Positions 43,589-50,831 of a stretch of 64,000 bases of DNA are shown piece by piece. Numbering within the stretch: position 1 is the first letter of the stretch; each line of letters starts with the position of its first letter. The translations under genes and the position numbers were made by a program. This stretch comes from Lentisphaerae bacterium GWF2_57_35 (GTDB lineage Bacteria > Verrucomicrobiota > Kiritimatiellia > CAIQIC01 > GWF2-57-35): contig MHBK01000009.1 of NCBI GenBank assembly GCA_001804865.1, positions 62,001-126,000 of the forward strand. Direction: 5' to 3'. A model generated the notes under the pieces. That model was given only the letters and a program-made list of their open reading frames with translations, was not told the origin of the DNA and ran no database searches.

Positions 43589-44044
43589 TTATTCCAATCC
43601 AGCCCCCATCAAGCATCGCTGAACATAGGAGTGAAGCCCTTGAGGGATACGATCAATCCAAACACATTCCGATTGATGATGGTCCAGTTTGGGCACAAAA
43701 TTCTTGTCTGCAGGATACATGAAAAAACAACAGTTAATGCTGTGAACAGGAATTCCCCAAGGGCCGTCCGGGAAGATGGTTTCTGCGGTATGAATAATGG
43801 GCCCCACATGGCATTCGATACCCACCTCGTCCCGAGCCTTCCGGACGGCGGTTTCTTTCATCATCTCTCCCTTCAAAACTCGTCCACCTGGAACCCACAA
43901 ATGCCCTTGGGCCGGAGGATCTTTGCGCCGCACTAATAATACGGAGCCATGAGAGACGATGGCAATATCCACACAGGCAATGGGCACATGCTCCAGGATT
44001 TGATTATAAAGATCCTGAGGAATAAAGGAATGCTGTGCGCTCAT
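43589..44044 (-). CDS. Nudix hydrolase, GDP-mannose mannosyl hydrolase-like
   Basis: A protein of about 151 residues, the only minus-strand gene inside the glycan locus. The Nudix box is WVPGGRVLKGEMMKETAVRK followed by ARDEVGIE. It departs from the strict GX5EX7REUXEEXGU consensus (RKARDEVG in place of REUXEEXG), which resembles the Gmm/WcaH branch acting on GDP-mannose. The frame opens earlier (44116), but the ATG at 44044 gives the normal N-terminus. Likely a nucleotide-sugar hydrolase in the cytosol. It overlaps no neighbour and has its own strand and presumably its own promoter. Confidence 0.82.
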   Translation of the reverse strand: MSAQHSFIPQDLYNQILEHVPIACVDIAIVSHGSVLLVRRKDPPAQGHLWVPGGRVLKGEMMKETAVRKARDEVGIECHVGPIIHTAETIFPDGPWGIPVHSINCCFFMYPADKNFVPKLDHHQSECVWIDRIPQGLHSYVQRCLMGAGLE

Positions 44045-44275
44045 CGTGGGCTCCAGTACAAAGGCTATCGAATATATTTTTCTTTGTATGCGTAAAAGGA
44101 ACATAACCGAAAACAAATGGGTTCGTAAAACAGAAATAGTTTCAGGTAATGAGTTCCATGATCATATGTCAGCCCGATGGGATCACAGCAAATCAGTCAG
44201 CCGTGAGACATCTTGCCTCATGAATGAGCGCGCCCATTGGAGCATCACGGATACCTCAAGAACTCTGGCCATATT

Positions 44276-45877
44276 ATGAATATCCTCATCGTCATCCCTT
44301 CCACCCGAACCCAATGCCAGGGCATCAGCGCTGTGGCCTATGCGCGCCACCTTCTTCGCAAGGGACAGAAGGTTCTTTTGCTTTATCATTTGGACCGGCG
44401 CGAACTGGAACAGGCCTTTCCAGATGAACTCCCGGCCATCCCCATGCGCTGGGAAGGCCGCCATTTGGCCGCTGACATCAAGAGGCAAGTGTCTGCCTTT
44501 GCCCCCGAGATCATTCATGTATGGGACATGTGGAGCCATGGATTGACGGCGGCGATCGAATGCGTCGTGGTTTCCAATGCCAAATTGATCATGCACCAAG
44601 AGGACAATTTGCTCCAAATTTGGAACCGTCAAAAACGCCATAGAAGGAACGAGAAACCTTTTCGCACCATTTTTGATGGAATTCGAAACAGAAAAGACCT
44701 CCTCAATCTGCTAAAGGAATGCAACCTCGATACATACTTCACCTCGGATTGGGCACCGCAGAATCCAGAGTTCGATCCCCTACTTTTCTTTATAGCCACC
44801 CGCACGACAAGCGCCTTCACAGCCATCTGGCATCCTATGAAAAACCGGCTCGATGAGGCCTTCCACAAGCCGGTCATGCTCTTCCCGCCCGGGTTTGAAC
44901 TGGACAGACATCTCCTAAATACAGCTCAGACGAAGACTCTCCGACGAGAGATCCTGGATTCCTTGAACGCGCCGCCAGATGCCATCCTATTGGGTGCAGG
45001 CGGCTCGCTACGGCATTTTGACAACGAATGGGGAACCTTTATTCAAGCCTTTCGCATCGCCGCTAAGAAAAACTCAAAACTTTTCCTGGCCGTATGGGGC
45101 TTTGATACGGATCCAGCCCTGACTCAGGCACTGACAAAACGGCATCGCCTATCTGAACGTGTGGCCTTGTTGGGAACCGTGGATGACGCTCGTTTCGCTG
45201 GCCTCCAGCAAGCGGCGGACATTCATGTCTGCGCGGGATATGACAGCACGTTCAACATCTATCGCCTGCCCAGCCGGCTCTGTCGCCTGTTCTGGCTAGG
45301 CAAACCCCTTCTCATCCATCGAGCCGGCTTTGGGGAATCGCTGGCAGAGGGCGAAGAGGCCATGCTGACCCATACTAATAAAGCTTCCGAATGGGCTGAG
45401 AAACTGCTTACGTTAGCCCAAGACGAAGCCTTGCGCAACCGGCTTTCCCAAGCTGCACGCCGATTTGCCGAACGCCATTTCGACATGGAGCAGAACACCG
45501 ACCGCCTGCTTGAATTTTATGCCGCTGTGATGGCCAACCCTGCGGCTAGTCAAACTGGCGATGTCCACTCGAAGGCTGCAGCTTGTCTGCGACAGCGGCT
45601 GGAAAAATCGGGGGTACGACGTATCGCACTCTACGGAGCCGGGCTACATTCCCAGCGGCTAATCCGACAGGGCTGGCTAAAAGAGGTGGAAATCGTCGCC
45701 ATCCTTGACGACGCTCCTTGTTCGCTTTCCCTGGAAGGGATTCCCATCCTTGACACCCATACCCCCAATCTCCCTGCTTGGGACGCGCTCGTTCTTTCTA
45801 GCGATACTCACGAGTCGGCGCTTCTTGAAAAAGCTCGAGCCCGCGACTGGAAGAATGTTTGGACTATGTATGCATGA
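44276..45877 (+). CDS. GT-B glycosyltransferase with C-terminal GAGxHS module
   Basis: A protein of about 533 residues. It begins NILIVIPSTRTQCQGISAVA and shows a GT4-like layout: ILLGAGGSLRHFDNEWGTFI, LALWGF-like strand LAVWGFDTDP, RVALLGTVDDARFAGLQQAADIHV, and the donor site region LFWLGKPLLIHRAGFGESLAEGEE. Residues about 445-533 are the module RIALYGAGLHSQRLI ... ILDDAPCSLS ... GIPILDTH ... LSSDTH ... WTMYA. The ATG at 44276 was chosen, since the upstream extension lies in the leader. A truncated DUF115 remnant follows directly. Confidence 0.82.
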   Translation: MNILIVIPSTRTQCQGISAVAYARHLLRKGQKVLLLYHLDRRELEQAFPDELPAIPMRWEGRHLAADIKRQVSAFAPEIIHVWDMWSHGLTAAIECVVVSNAKLIMHQEDNLLQIWNRQKRHRRNEKPFRTIFDGIRNRKDLLNLLKECNLDTYFTSDWAPQNPEFDPLLFFIATRTTSAFTAIWHPMKNRLDEAFHKPVMLFPPGFELDRHLLNTAQTKTLRREILDSLNAPPDAILLGAGGSLRHFDNEWGTFIQAFRIAAKKNSKLFLAVWGFDTDPALTQALTKRHRLSERVALLGTVDDARFAGLQQAADIHVCAGYDSTFNIYRLPSRLCRLFWLGKPLLIHRAGFGESLAEGEEAMLTHTNKASEWAEKLLTLAQDEALRNRLSQAARRFAERHFDMEQNTDRLLEFYAAVMANPAASQTGDVHSKAAACLRQRLEKSGVRRIALYGAGLHSQRLIRQGWLKEVEIVAILDDAPCSLSLEGIPILDTHTPNLPAWDALVLSSDTHESALLEKARARDWKNVWTMYA

Positions 45878-45907
45878 CAACGTGTTGGAGTTGGGGGCTG
45901 CCCCAGG

Positions 45908-46211
45908 CAAGTTCTATCTCATCGGCGTCGATCATTCCTATGCGATCGATCCATCCCAATGCTATCAAGAAGAACGCGTATTAACTTCGATCGACAAAGA
46001 TCCCAACCACTTTCATCCGGATTACTTCGGCAAGGGGCGTCGCTGGACGTCGCCACCTCCCATGGAAAAATTGGATGCCTGCTACCTAAAGGCACAAGCG
46101 GTATATGCGGAACACGGGAGGAGCATTTTTAATGCAACGGCGGGCGGCATGCTGAACGTGTTGCCGAGGGTCGAGTTCGGCAGCCTGATTCAAACCACAT
46201 CCCGCGAATGA
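45908..46211 (+). pseudogene. 5'-truncated DUF115 domain remnant
   Basis: The frame ending at 46211 encodes KFYLIGVDHSYAIDPSQ, DPNHFHPDYFGKGRRW and GRSIFNATAGGMLNVLPRV. This corresponds to only the last 95-100 residues of the DUF115 domain, matching the ends of the proteins at 36.4-37.1 and 38.7-39.4 kb. The first half, with GNGPSL, is missing, and the upstream part of the frame is shadow of the glycosyltransferase. It is therefore a gene relic left by deletion or recombination at the 3' end of the GAGxHS module. A reading start could exist near the ATG at 45896. Confidence 0.75.
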
Positions 46212-46716
46212 TTCCGCTGAAAAGACGCATCATTACTTCCGGAACCGTCAACTTGTTTTTCATATCGCCCATTTGAATGGGTATCAATCAGTGAAACTGT
46301 TGCGAAATATCAAGAATTGCCGTCGAGCCAAATAAGTGCAATTTGAAATCTTCGTTTTCATTTTGCACTTGAGGTCAGTCCAGGGTCGGACCAAAACCGA
46401 CGTTGATTGCCAACAGGTTACTGCAGATAACACGCGTTTGAGGTTTCTTAGCGGTTGATTTTATCCTCAAAACGAGCTTTTAAGGCGCCCCATTCTCGCT
46501 TTGGCCACTTTCGAGACGGCGAGGCCGCCGTCCCTCCCGAAAAAAGCCAGGAATCAGCGGCCTTTCCGTAAGGAGGTTGGGAATCATGGCAACGAATAGG
46601 ATAATCAACGAATGAAGGACCGCGCTTTTCTTTATTCGCTGCTTATCTGTATTCGTTGCCAGCCATCTAATTTTGGATTCCGATTAGATCGGATACGTCT
46701 CTCCGAAAATAAGCTC
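46212..46716. other. Intergenic stretch with stem-loops, no gene
   Basis: About 500 nt without a supportable gene. It holds a stem-loop with AAGTGCAATTTGAAA and TTTTCATTTTGCACTT arms (46334-46370) and a GC-rich hairpin GACGGCG/CGCCGTC (46515-46532). It also holds a larger stem-loop at 46587-46661. The tail TTTTGCACTTGA recurs near 48895. It marks the boundary between the large glycan block and the DUF4143 region. Confidence 0.6.
46587..46661. repeat. Stem-loop repeat (TGGCAACGAAT type)
   Basis: Perfect 11-bp ends TGGCAACGAAT and ATTCGTTGCCA, continued inward with imperfect pairing (AATCAACGAAT against ATTCGCTGCTT). This is a third sequence family with the same architecture as the stem-loops at 19.3, 21.6 and 23.2 kb. 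Confidence 0.85.
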
Positions 46717-46827
46717 ATGCCCGGCGTTGGGAGGGGCTGCGGCCTCGCGGCCCGTGGTCAAGATGAGAAGGGCTGGAACATTGTCGTTGACGAAGCTTTC
46801 ATGAATGCTAGGGTTTATCAGGCATGA
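46717..46827 (+). CDS. Possible small upstream ORF coupled to the nucleotidyltransferase
   Basis: A 36-residue frame ending DEKGWNIVVDEAFMNARVYQ plus A. Its stop overlaps the next ATG (ATGA), which is the only argument for translation. The first half is Gly/Arg-rich and may be repeat-derived. The frame is open back to 46612 inside a stem-loop. It may be a leader peptide, the end of a decayed gene, or chance. Confidence 0.25.
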   Translation: MPGVGRGCGLAARGQDEKGWNIVVDEAFMNARVYQA

Positions 46828-47282
46828 ATGTTTTCTTCGAATTTCATAAAATTGTTCAGCAGTTCCAGCAAGAGCGCATCGAATACGCCTTGATAGGAGG
46901 TGTAGCCGTCGCTTTTCATGCTGAACCGCGATTCACTAAGGATGTGGATTTCCTAATTCGCGAACATGAATTAGAGCGAGTGAGTAAAGTCCTTAAACGA
47001 GAAGGATATTTTAAAGCTGCGGATCCTTGGACATTCAAAGATAGTCATTTGACCTTGCATCGCTTTATCAAGACGGAGAAGTTGGATGAAATGATTATTG
47101 ATGTCTTGATTGCGGGAGAGGAACGCCACGAACAGATCATAGCCCATGCTCAGTCAGCGGAATCGCCCGGAACAGGCATAGTCAGGGTGGCGACGAAGAC
47201 GGATCTGGTCTGGCTAAAGAAACAGCGAAACTCCAAACAGGATCAAGCCGATATCGAGAGGCTGGAAAATGAACGCCCCTGA
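46824..47282 (+). CDS. Nucleotidyltransferase-fold protein (AbiEii/MNT-like)
   Basis: A 152-residue protein. The nucleotidyltransferase signature is YALIGGVAVAFHAEPRFTKDVDFLI (GG, then R, T and DxD; residues about 21-45). A second acidic position is in DEMIIDVLI. This is the class found as type IV toxin AbiEii or as MNT antitoxin-like enzymes, which add nucleotides to proteins or tRNA. The gene is followed, with a 14-nt overlap, by a small basic protein, an arrangement that suggests a two-gene module. No HEPN partner is visible. Confidence 0.75.
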   Translation: MNVFFEFHKIVQQFQQERIEYALIGGVAVAFHAEPRFTKDVDFLIREHELERVSKVLKREGYFKAADPWTFKDSHLTLHRFIKTEKLDEMIIDVLIAGEERHEQIIAHAQSAESPGTGIVRVATKTDLVWLKKQRNSKQDQADIERLENERP

Positions 47283-47469
47283 TGCCGTATTCCATACCCT
47301 GGGTCAACTTTATGATTTCTATGGAAGGATTGCCAAATACCGTCTTCCCGCTGAACGGGAACGTTCACGCAAAGCAGCAAAGAGAAGCCAACGCACGGGA
47401 AAAAACTCGTTGAAGAGCGTTCCGAAAGGGTGTATCTCGACACTGCCGCAGATTCATTCCATTCACTAA
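47269..47469 (+). CDS. Small basic protein overlapping the nucleotidyltransferase gene
   Basis: A 66-residue frame starting MNAPDAVFHTLGQLYDFYGR and rich in Arg and Lys in the middle. Its ATG overlaps the previous gene by 14 nt. The first 40 residues look like real protein. The last 25 (SVPKGCISTLPQIH) look less so and might follow a frameshift. It may be the partner of the nucleotidyltransferase. I cannot assign a family. Confidence 0.45.
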   Translation: MNAPDAVFHTLGQLYDFYGRIAKYRLPAERERSRKAAKRSQRTGKNSLKSVPKGCISTLPQIHSIH

Positions 47470-47580
47470 GGATCGGGCTTGCGAAATGGAGCTGAAGCGA
47501 TCCACGTCATCCGCGAACTGTCACGCAAACCTGTTATATTCATAACATTACATATTTATAATAAACGCATTAAGATATTT

Positions 47581-47615
47581 TTGACAAATTTATACTATAG
47601 GTATAAATATTTCAT
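47581..47615 (+). promoter_or_regulatory. Promoter with overlapping inverted repeat upstream of DUF4143 ATPase 1
   Basis: TTGACA at 47581-47586 stands 17 bp before TAAATA (47604-47609). The interval contains the inverted repeat ATTTATAC-TATAG-GTATAAAT (about 47588-47608), so a bound regulator would block the promoter. A smaller inverted repeat GTTAT-ATTC-ATAAC lies at 47533-47546. The predicted transcript start is almost at the ATG (47616), giving a very short leader. Confidence 0.5.
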
Positions 47616-48806
47616 ATGCACTACGAAAGGAAATTTAACCAGCAACTGCTGCAACTGTCAAAGTCGCATCCTGCGCTAGTCTTGACAGGGGCGCGTCAGT
47701 CCGGCAAGACGACTTTGCTTCAACGCGTGTTTCCAAATCACCAGTATGTAAGCCTGGACTTGCCCAGCGTTGCGGAGCTGGCTGAACGGAATCCGGAGAC
47801 TTTTTTCCTGCAGCACGCGCCGCCGTTAATTGTGGATGAAGTGCAATATGCGCCAGGACTATTTCGGCATCTCAAACAACTGATCGATAAGGATCGTCTA
47901 ACGAGCGGTCAGTTCATGTTAACGGGGAGCCAGAAATTCAATTTAATGAAAAATGTCTCCGAAAGTCTGGCAGGGCGATGCGTATGGGTGGAGCTGGAAA
48001 ATCTCCCTTATGAAGAAATTGCGGCGCATAACAAGCCGGATACGGATTTATTATTGCGGGTGCTGGCGCGCGGGCAGTTTCCCGAACTCTGGCGCGTTCC
48101 CGACATCTCGGCAAACGACTATTACCGATCGTACCTGGCGACCTATCTTGAACGCGACGTGCGACAGTTAATCAATGTGACGAGCTTGCGCGACTACGAG
48201 CGATTCATCCGCCTGCTGGCGGTAAGAAGCGGACAGGGATTCAATCGTTCGGAGCTGGCTCGGGAAACAGGGGTTTCGGTGAAAACCATCAGCGATTGGG
48301 CCAGCGCGCTGGAGGCGTCCAATCAGATCGTTTTTTTGGAACCGTGGTATCACAACTTCTCGAAGCGAATCGTGAAGAATCCAAAAATCTATTTCTGCGA
48401 CACAGGGTTTCTCTGTTACTTGCTGAATATCCATCCGTCGCAACTCCTCGCCTCGCCTTTTCTGGGGAGTCTGTGGGAAACCTTCGTTTTCGCGGAATTA
48501 CGGAAAATTAATCGCACGCTAGCGGAGCCGTATCAGCTTTGGTTTTATCGGGATCAACGGGCGCGGGAAATCGATTTTGTGCTGGAGCGAGGAGGGGTGC
48601 TGTCTTTCTTGGAATGCAAGTGGACGGAACGGCCAAGGGAGGAGGACACCCTAACCATGCACAAGATTGCCGAAGAGTTGAAAGAGAGCTCCACCCCTTT
48701 CCGACCGGGATGGATGGGAGTTGTTTGTCGAACGGCCAATGCCTATCCCATGCAGGCAGGAGAGCGGGCGCTGGCTTTGAGCGACTTGCGGCAACAGCTT
48801 GAGTGA
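47616..48806 (+). CDS. DUF4143-family AAA ATPase 1
   Basis: A 396-residue ATPase. Walker A is LTGARQSGKTTLLQRVF (about residues 20-36), Walker B is PPLIVDEVQYAPGL, and MLTGSQKFNLM is the sensor-1-like segment. A winged-helix-like middle (NRSELARETGVSVKTISDW, about 210-230) is followed by the DUF4143 region with FCDTGFLCYLLNIH, LWETFVFAEL and the nuclease-like REIDFVLERGG ... LECKWTERP. Members are common in genomes of the PVC and Bacteroidota groups and are thought to be self-regulated or defence-linked. The function is not established. Confidence 0.88.
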   Translation: MHYERKFNQQLLQLSKSHPALVLTGARQSGKTTLLQRVFPNHQYVSLDLPSVAELAERNPETFFLQHAPPLIVDEVQYAPGLFRHLKQLIDKDRLTSGQFMLTGSQKFNLMKNVSESLAGRCVWVELENLPYEEIAAHNKPDTDLLLRVLARGQFPELWRVPDISANDYYRSYLATYLERDVRQLINVTSLRDYERFIRLLAVRSGQGFNRSELARETGVSVKTISDWASALEASNQIVFLEPWYHNFSKRIVKNPKIYFCDTGFLCYLLNIHPSQLLASPFLGSLWETFVFAELRKINRTLAEPYQLWFYRDQRAREIDFVLERGGVLSFLECKWTERPREEDTLTMHKIAEELKESSTPFRPGWMGVVCRTANAYPMQAGERALALSDLRQQLE

Positions 48807-48938
48807 ACGAGGCTCGAAGCGAAATATGGCCGCAAAAAGCGCAAAACAACGCAAGCAGGGAAAGTTGCTTTCCCGCTTGAAGATATTATTGATATTTTGC
48901 ACTTGAATGGCAGACAAAATAAAAGGTGAATTATCCGC

Positions 48939-49397
48939 ATGAACCCCAAACGCATCATCACCTTCGGAACCTTCGATCTGTTTCACATCGGACATGTGGA
49001 GATTCTTCGCCGGGCCAAGGAACTGGGATCCGTGCTGATTGTTGGAGTCAGTTCCGACGCGCTGAATTTTTCGAAGAAGAAAATCTATCCGGTGTATCCA
49101 CTCGCTGATCGGTTGGACATTGTGCGGTCAGTTCGCTACGTGGACGAGGTGTTTGTCGAGGAAAGTCTGGAGCTGAAGCGCGAGTATCTGTTGAGTCATC
49201 GCGCGGATGTATTGGTCATGGGAAATGACTGGGCCGGTCGTTTTGACGAATTCAAGGATGTCTGCGAAGTGGTTTATCTTTCCCGCACGCCTTTTGTCTC
49301 CAGTTCTGAAATCAAGATCGTCTGTCAGAAGCCGGACGCCCGGCTGCCGGAACGATTCGATCCGTATGTGGGCGGGAATGAGACCGGAAATCGTTAG
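48939..49397 (+). CDS. TagD-like cytidylyltransferase (glycerol-3-phosphate type)
   Basis: A 152-residue enzyme of the nucleotidyltransferase HIGH family. The motif is ITFGTFDLFHIGHVEIL (HxGH at residues 16-19), then VLVMGNDWAGRFDEF and RTPFVSSSEIK in the place of the family RTxGISTTxI. TagD makes CDP-glycerol from CTP and glycerol-3-phosphate. A CDP-glycerol glycerophosphotransferase-like gene lies 1.4 kb downstream beyond the second DUF4143 ATPase, which supports this substrate. The altered RT motif leaves room for another alditol phosphate or for an ethanolamine-phosphate-like donor. Confidence 0.82.
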   Translation: MNPKRIITFGTFDLFHIGHVEILRRAKELGSVLIVGVSSDALNFSKKKIYPVYPLADRLDIVRSVRYVDEVFVEESLELKREYLLSHRADVLVMGNDWAGRFDEFKDVCEVVYLSRTPFVSSSEIKIVCQKPDARLPERFDPYVGGNETGNR

Positions 49398-49399
49398 GC

Positions 49400-49430
49400 A
49401 ACCACAGATTCACACAGATGAACACGGATA
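49400..49430. repeat. Half of an ACCACAGATTCACACAGATG-type stem-loop repeat
   Basis: AACCACAGATTCACACAGAT followed by GAACACGGAT resembles the left arm of the stem-loops at 19.3, 21.6 and 23.2 kb. No right arm is visible in the next 250 nt. The remaining gap to 49612 shows nothing else. Confidence 0.55.
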
Positions 49431-49612
49431 TGAACAGGTATTCCCTTTGCTTTAATTGAAGACCGTTTGCTCGTTCTTCTTGGTCCAAACATGAAAAAAG
49501 GGGCTGCCGGGTTCTTAATAAATAAATCGCGTTATAGTTGTCATATATGCTTCTTTTTTTACATTCCATAGTTAAAAAAGCCATAAAACGACAGAAATTC
49601 TATCGCAAAAAC

Positions 49613-49675
49613 TTGACTTAGTATGTTATTTTTAGCTAAATATGTGTGTTGTGATGCTCATATTTAGCTAAATAT
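49613..49675 (+). promoter_or_regulatory. Promoter with tandem 16-bp palindromic operators upstream of DUF4143 ATPase 2
   Basis: TTGACT at 49613-49618 is followed 18 bp later by TAAATA (49637-49642), a possible though poor -10. The palindrome ATATTTAGCTAAATAT is perfect at 49660-49675, and the same site with one mismatch is at 49628-49643. The centres are 32 bp apart, about three helical turns. The first site covers the -10 region and the second overlaps the ATG at 49674, as expected for a repressor operator pair. Confidence 0.55.
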
Positions 49676-50831
49676 GGTTGTTTTAATGATTTTTCAACGA
49701 TATTACAGCCCATTCTTATCCGAGCAGGCTTCGCCTGGAAAAGTCTTGGTACTATATGGCGCCCGGCGAACGGGGAAGACTTGGCTGATTAAGCATTTCC
49801 TGGAAGGTTCCAAGGAGCGTGTCTATCAAGGAACGGGTGACGACTCGTCGTTGCGCGCCGTGCTCGAAAAATGCTCCATATCGGATATCAAAGCTTTGTT
49901 CGGCGGTTATGATATGGTCTTTATCGATGAGGCACAGCGGATCGCGGGCATTGGAAACATCCTGAAGCTCATGATCGATACCCTGCCTACGTTGCGGATC
50001 ATCGCCACAGGATCCTCTTCATTCGAATTGGCGCATCAAGTCGGCGAACCTTTGACGGGGCGCAAGAAAACGCTGAAACTTTATCCGATGTCCGTGCTGG
50101 AATTGAACCGGCAATGGGGCGGAATGTATTGCGAAGAGTCCTTGGAGTCGATGCTGATCTATGGAACCTATCCCGAGGTCCTAACGTTGGCCAGCCCATC
50201 GGCTAAAACCGACTATCTCATTGAATTGAGAGATTCCGCATTATACAAAGACATCCTGGAGCTTGATTCGGTTCGAAACGCGAAGAAGATTGGCGACTTG
50301 CTGCGATTGGTTGCCTTTCAAGTGGGTCGAGAAGTTTCTTACAGGGAATTGGCCACCCAGTTAGGTTTGAATGTTAAAACCGTTGAACGGTATCTTGACT
50401 TGCTGGAAAAGGCCTTTGTCTTGTTCAATGTGCGTGGGTTTTCAAGGAATCTCAGGAAGGAGATTTCCAAGACATCTCGATATTTCTTTCTCGATAACGG
50501 AATCCTCAACGCCTTGACGGCAAACTTCAACGCCTTGCCATTGAGAAACGATGTGGGCGTGCTGTGGGAGAATTTCGTATTCATGGAACGGTTAAAACGA
50601 AACACCTACCTTGCCCATCGGGCAAATTATTACTTCTGGCGGACGTATGACCAACAAGAGATTGACTTGGTCGAAGAGCACGACGGGAAGCTGGCTTCTT
50701 TCGAATTCAAGTACCGTTCAACCAAAATCAAAAAACCCAAGGCCTGGGGTGACGCTTATCCACAAGCCACCTATGACGTGATATCCAGAAGCAATTATCT
50801 CCCATTCATGACAGAAAGTTCTCATGGATAG
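49674..50831 (+). CDS. DUF4143-family AAA ATPase 2
   Basis: A 385-residue ATPase. Walker A is LVLYGARRTGKTWLIKHF, Walker B MVFIDEAQRI, and the sensor segment RIIATGSSSFELA. A winged-helix-like part (SYRELATQLGLNVKTVERYL, about 220-240) and the DUF4143 end (YFFLDNGILNAL, VLWENFVFMERL, QEIDLVEEHDG ... FEFKYRS) follow. The start may be 49674 or the second ATG at 49686. Its own promoter carries twin palindromic operators. It splits the TagD-like gene from the glycerophosphotransferase-like gene and overlaps the latter by 8 nt, so an insertion into an older pair is likely. Confidence 0.88.
   Translation: MVVLMIFQRYYSPFLSEQASPGKVLVLYGARRTGKTWLIKHFLEGSKERVYQGTGDDSSLRAVLEKCSISDIKALFGGYDMVFIDEAQRIAGIGNILKLMIDTLPTLRIIATGSSSFELAHQVGEPLTGRKKTLKLYPMSVLELNRQWGGMYCEESLESMLIYGTYPEVLTLASPSAKTDYLIELRDSALYKDILELDSVRNAKKIGDLLRLVAFQVGREVSYRELATQLGLNVKTVERYLDLLEKAFVLFNVRGFSRNLRKEISKTSRYFFLDNGILNALTANFNALPLRNDVGVLWENFVFMERLKRNTYLAHRANYYFWRTYDQQEIDLVEEHDGKLASFEFKYRSTKIKKPKAWGDAYPQATYDVISRSNYLPFMTESSHG

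Noticed and set aside
45880-45915. Methyltransferase motif I (VLELGAAPGKF) before the DUF115 relic
   Set aside because: It lies at the junction of two broken frames, with no following methyltransferase motifs; the downstream sequence is DUF115. Treated as chance.
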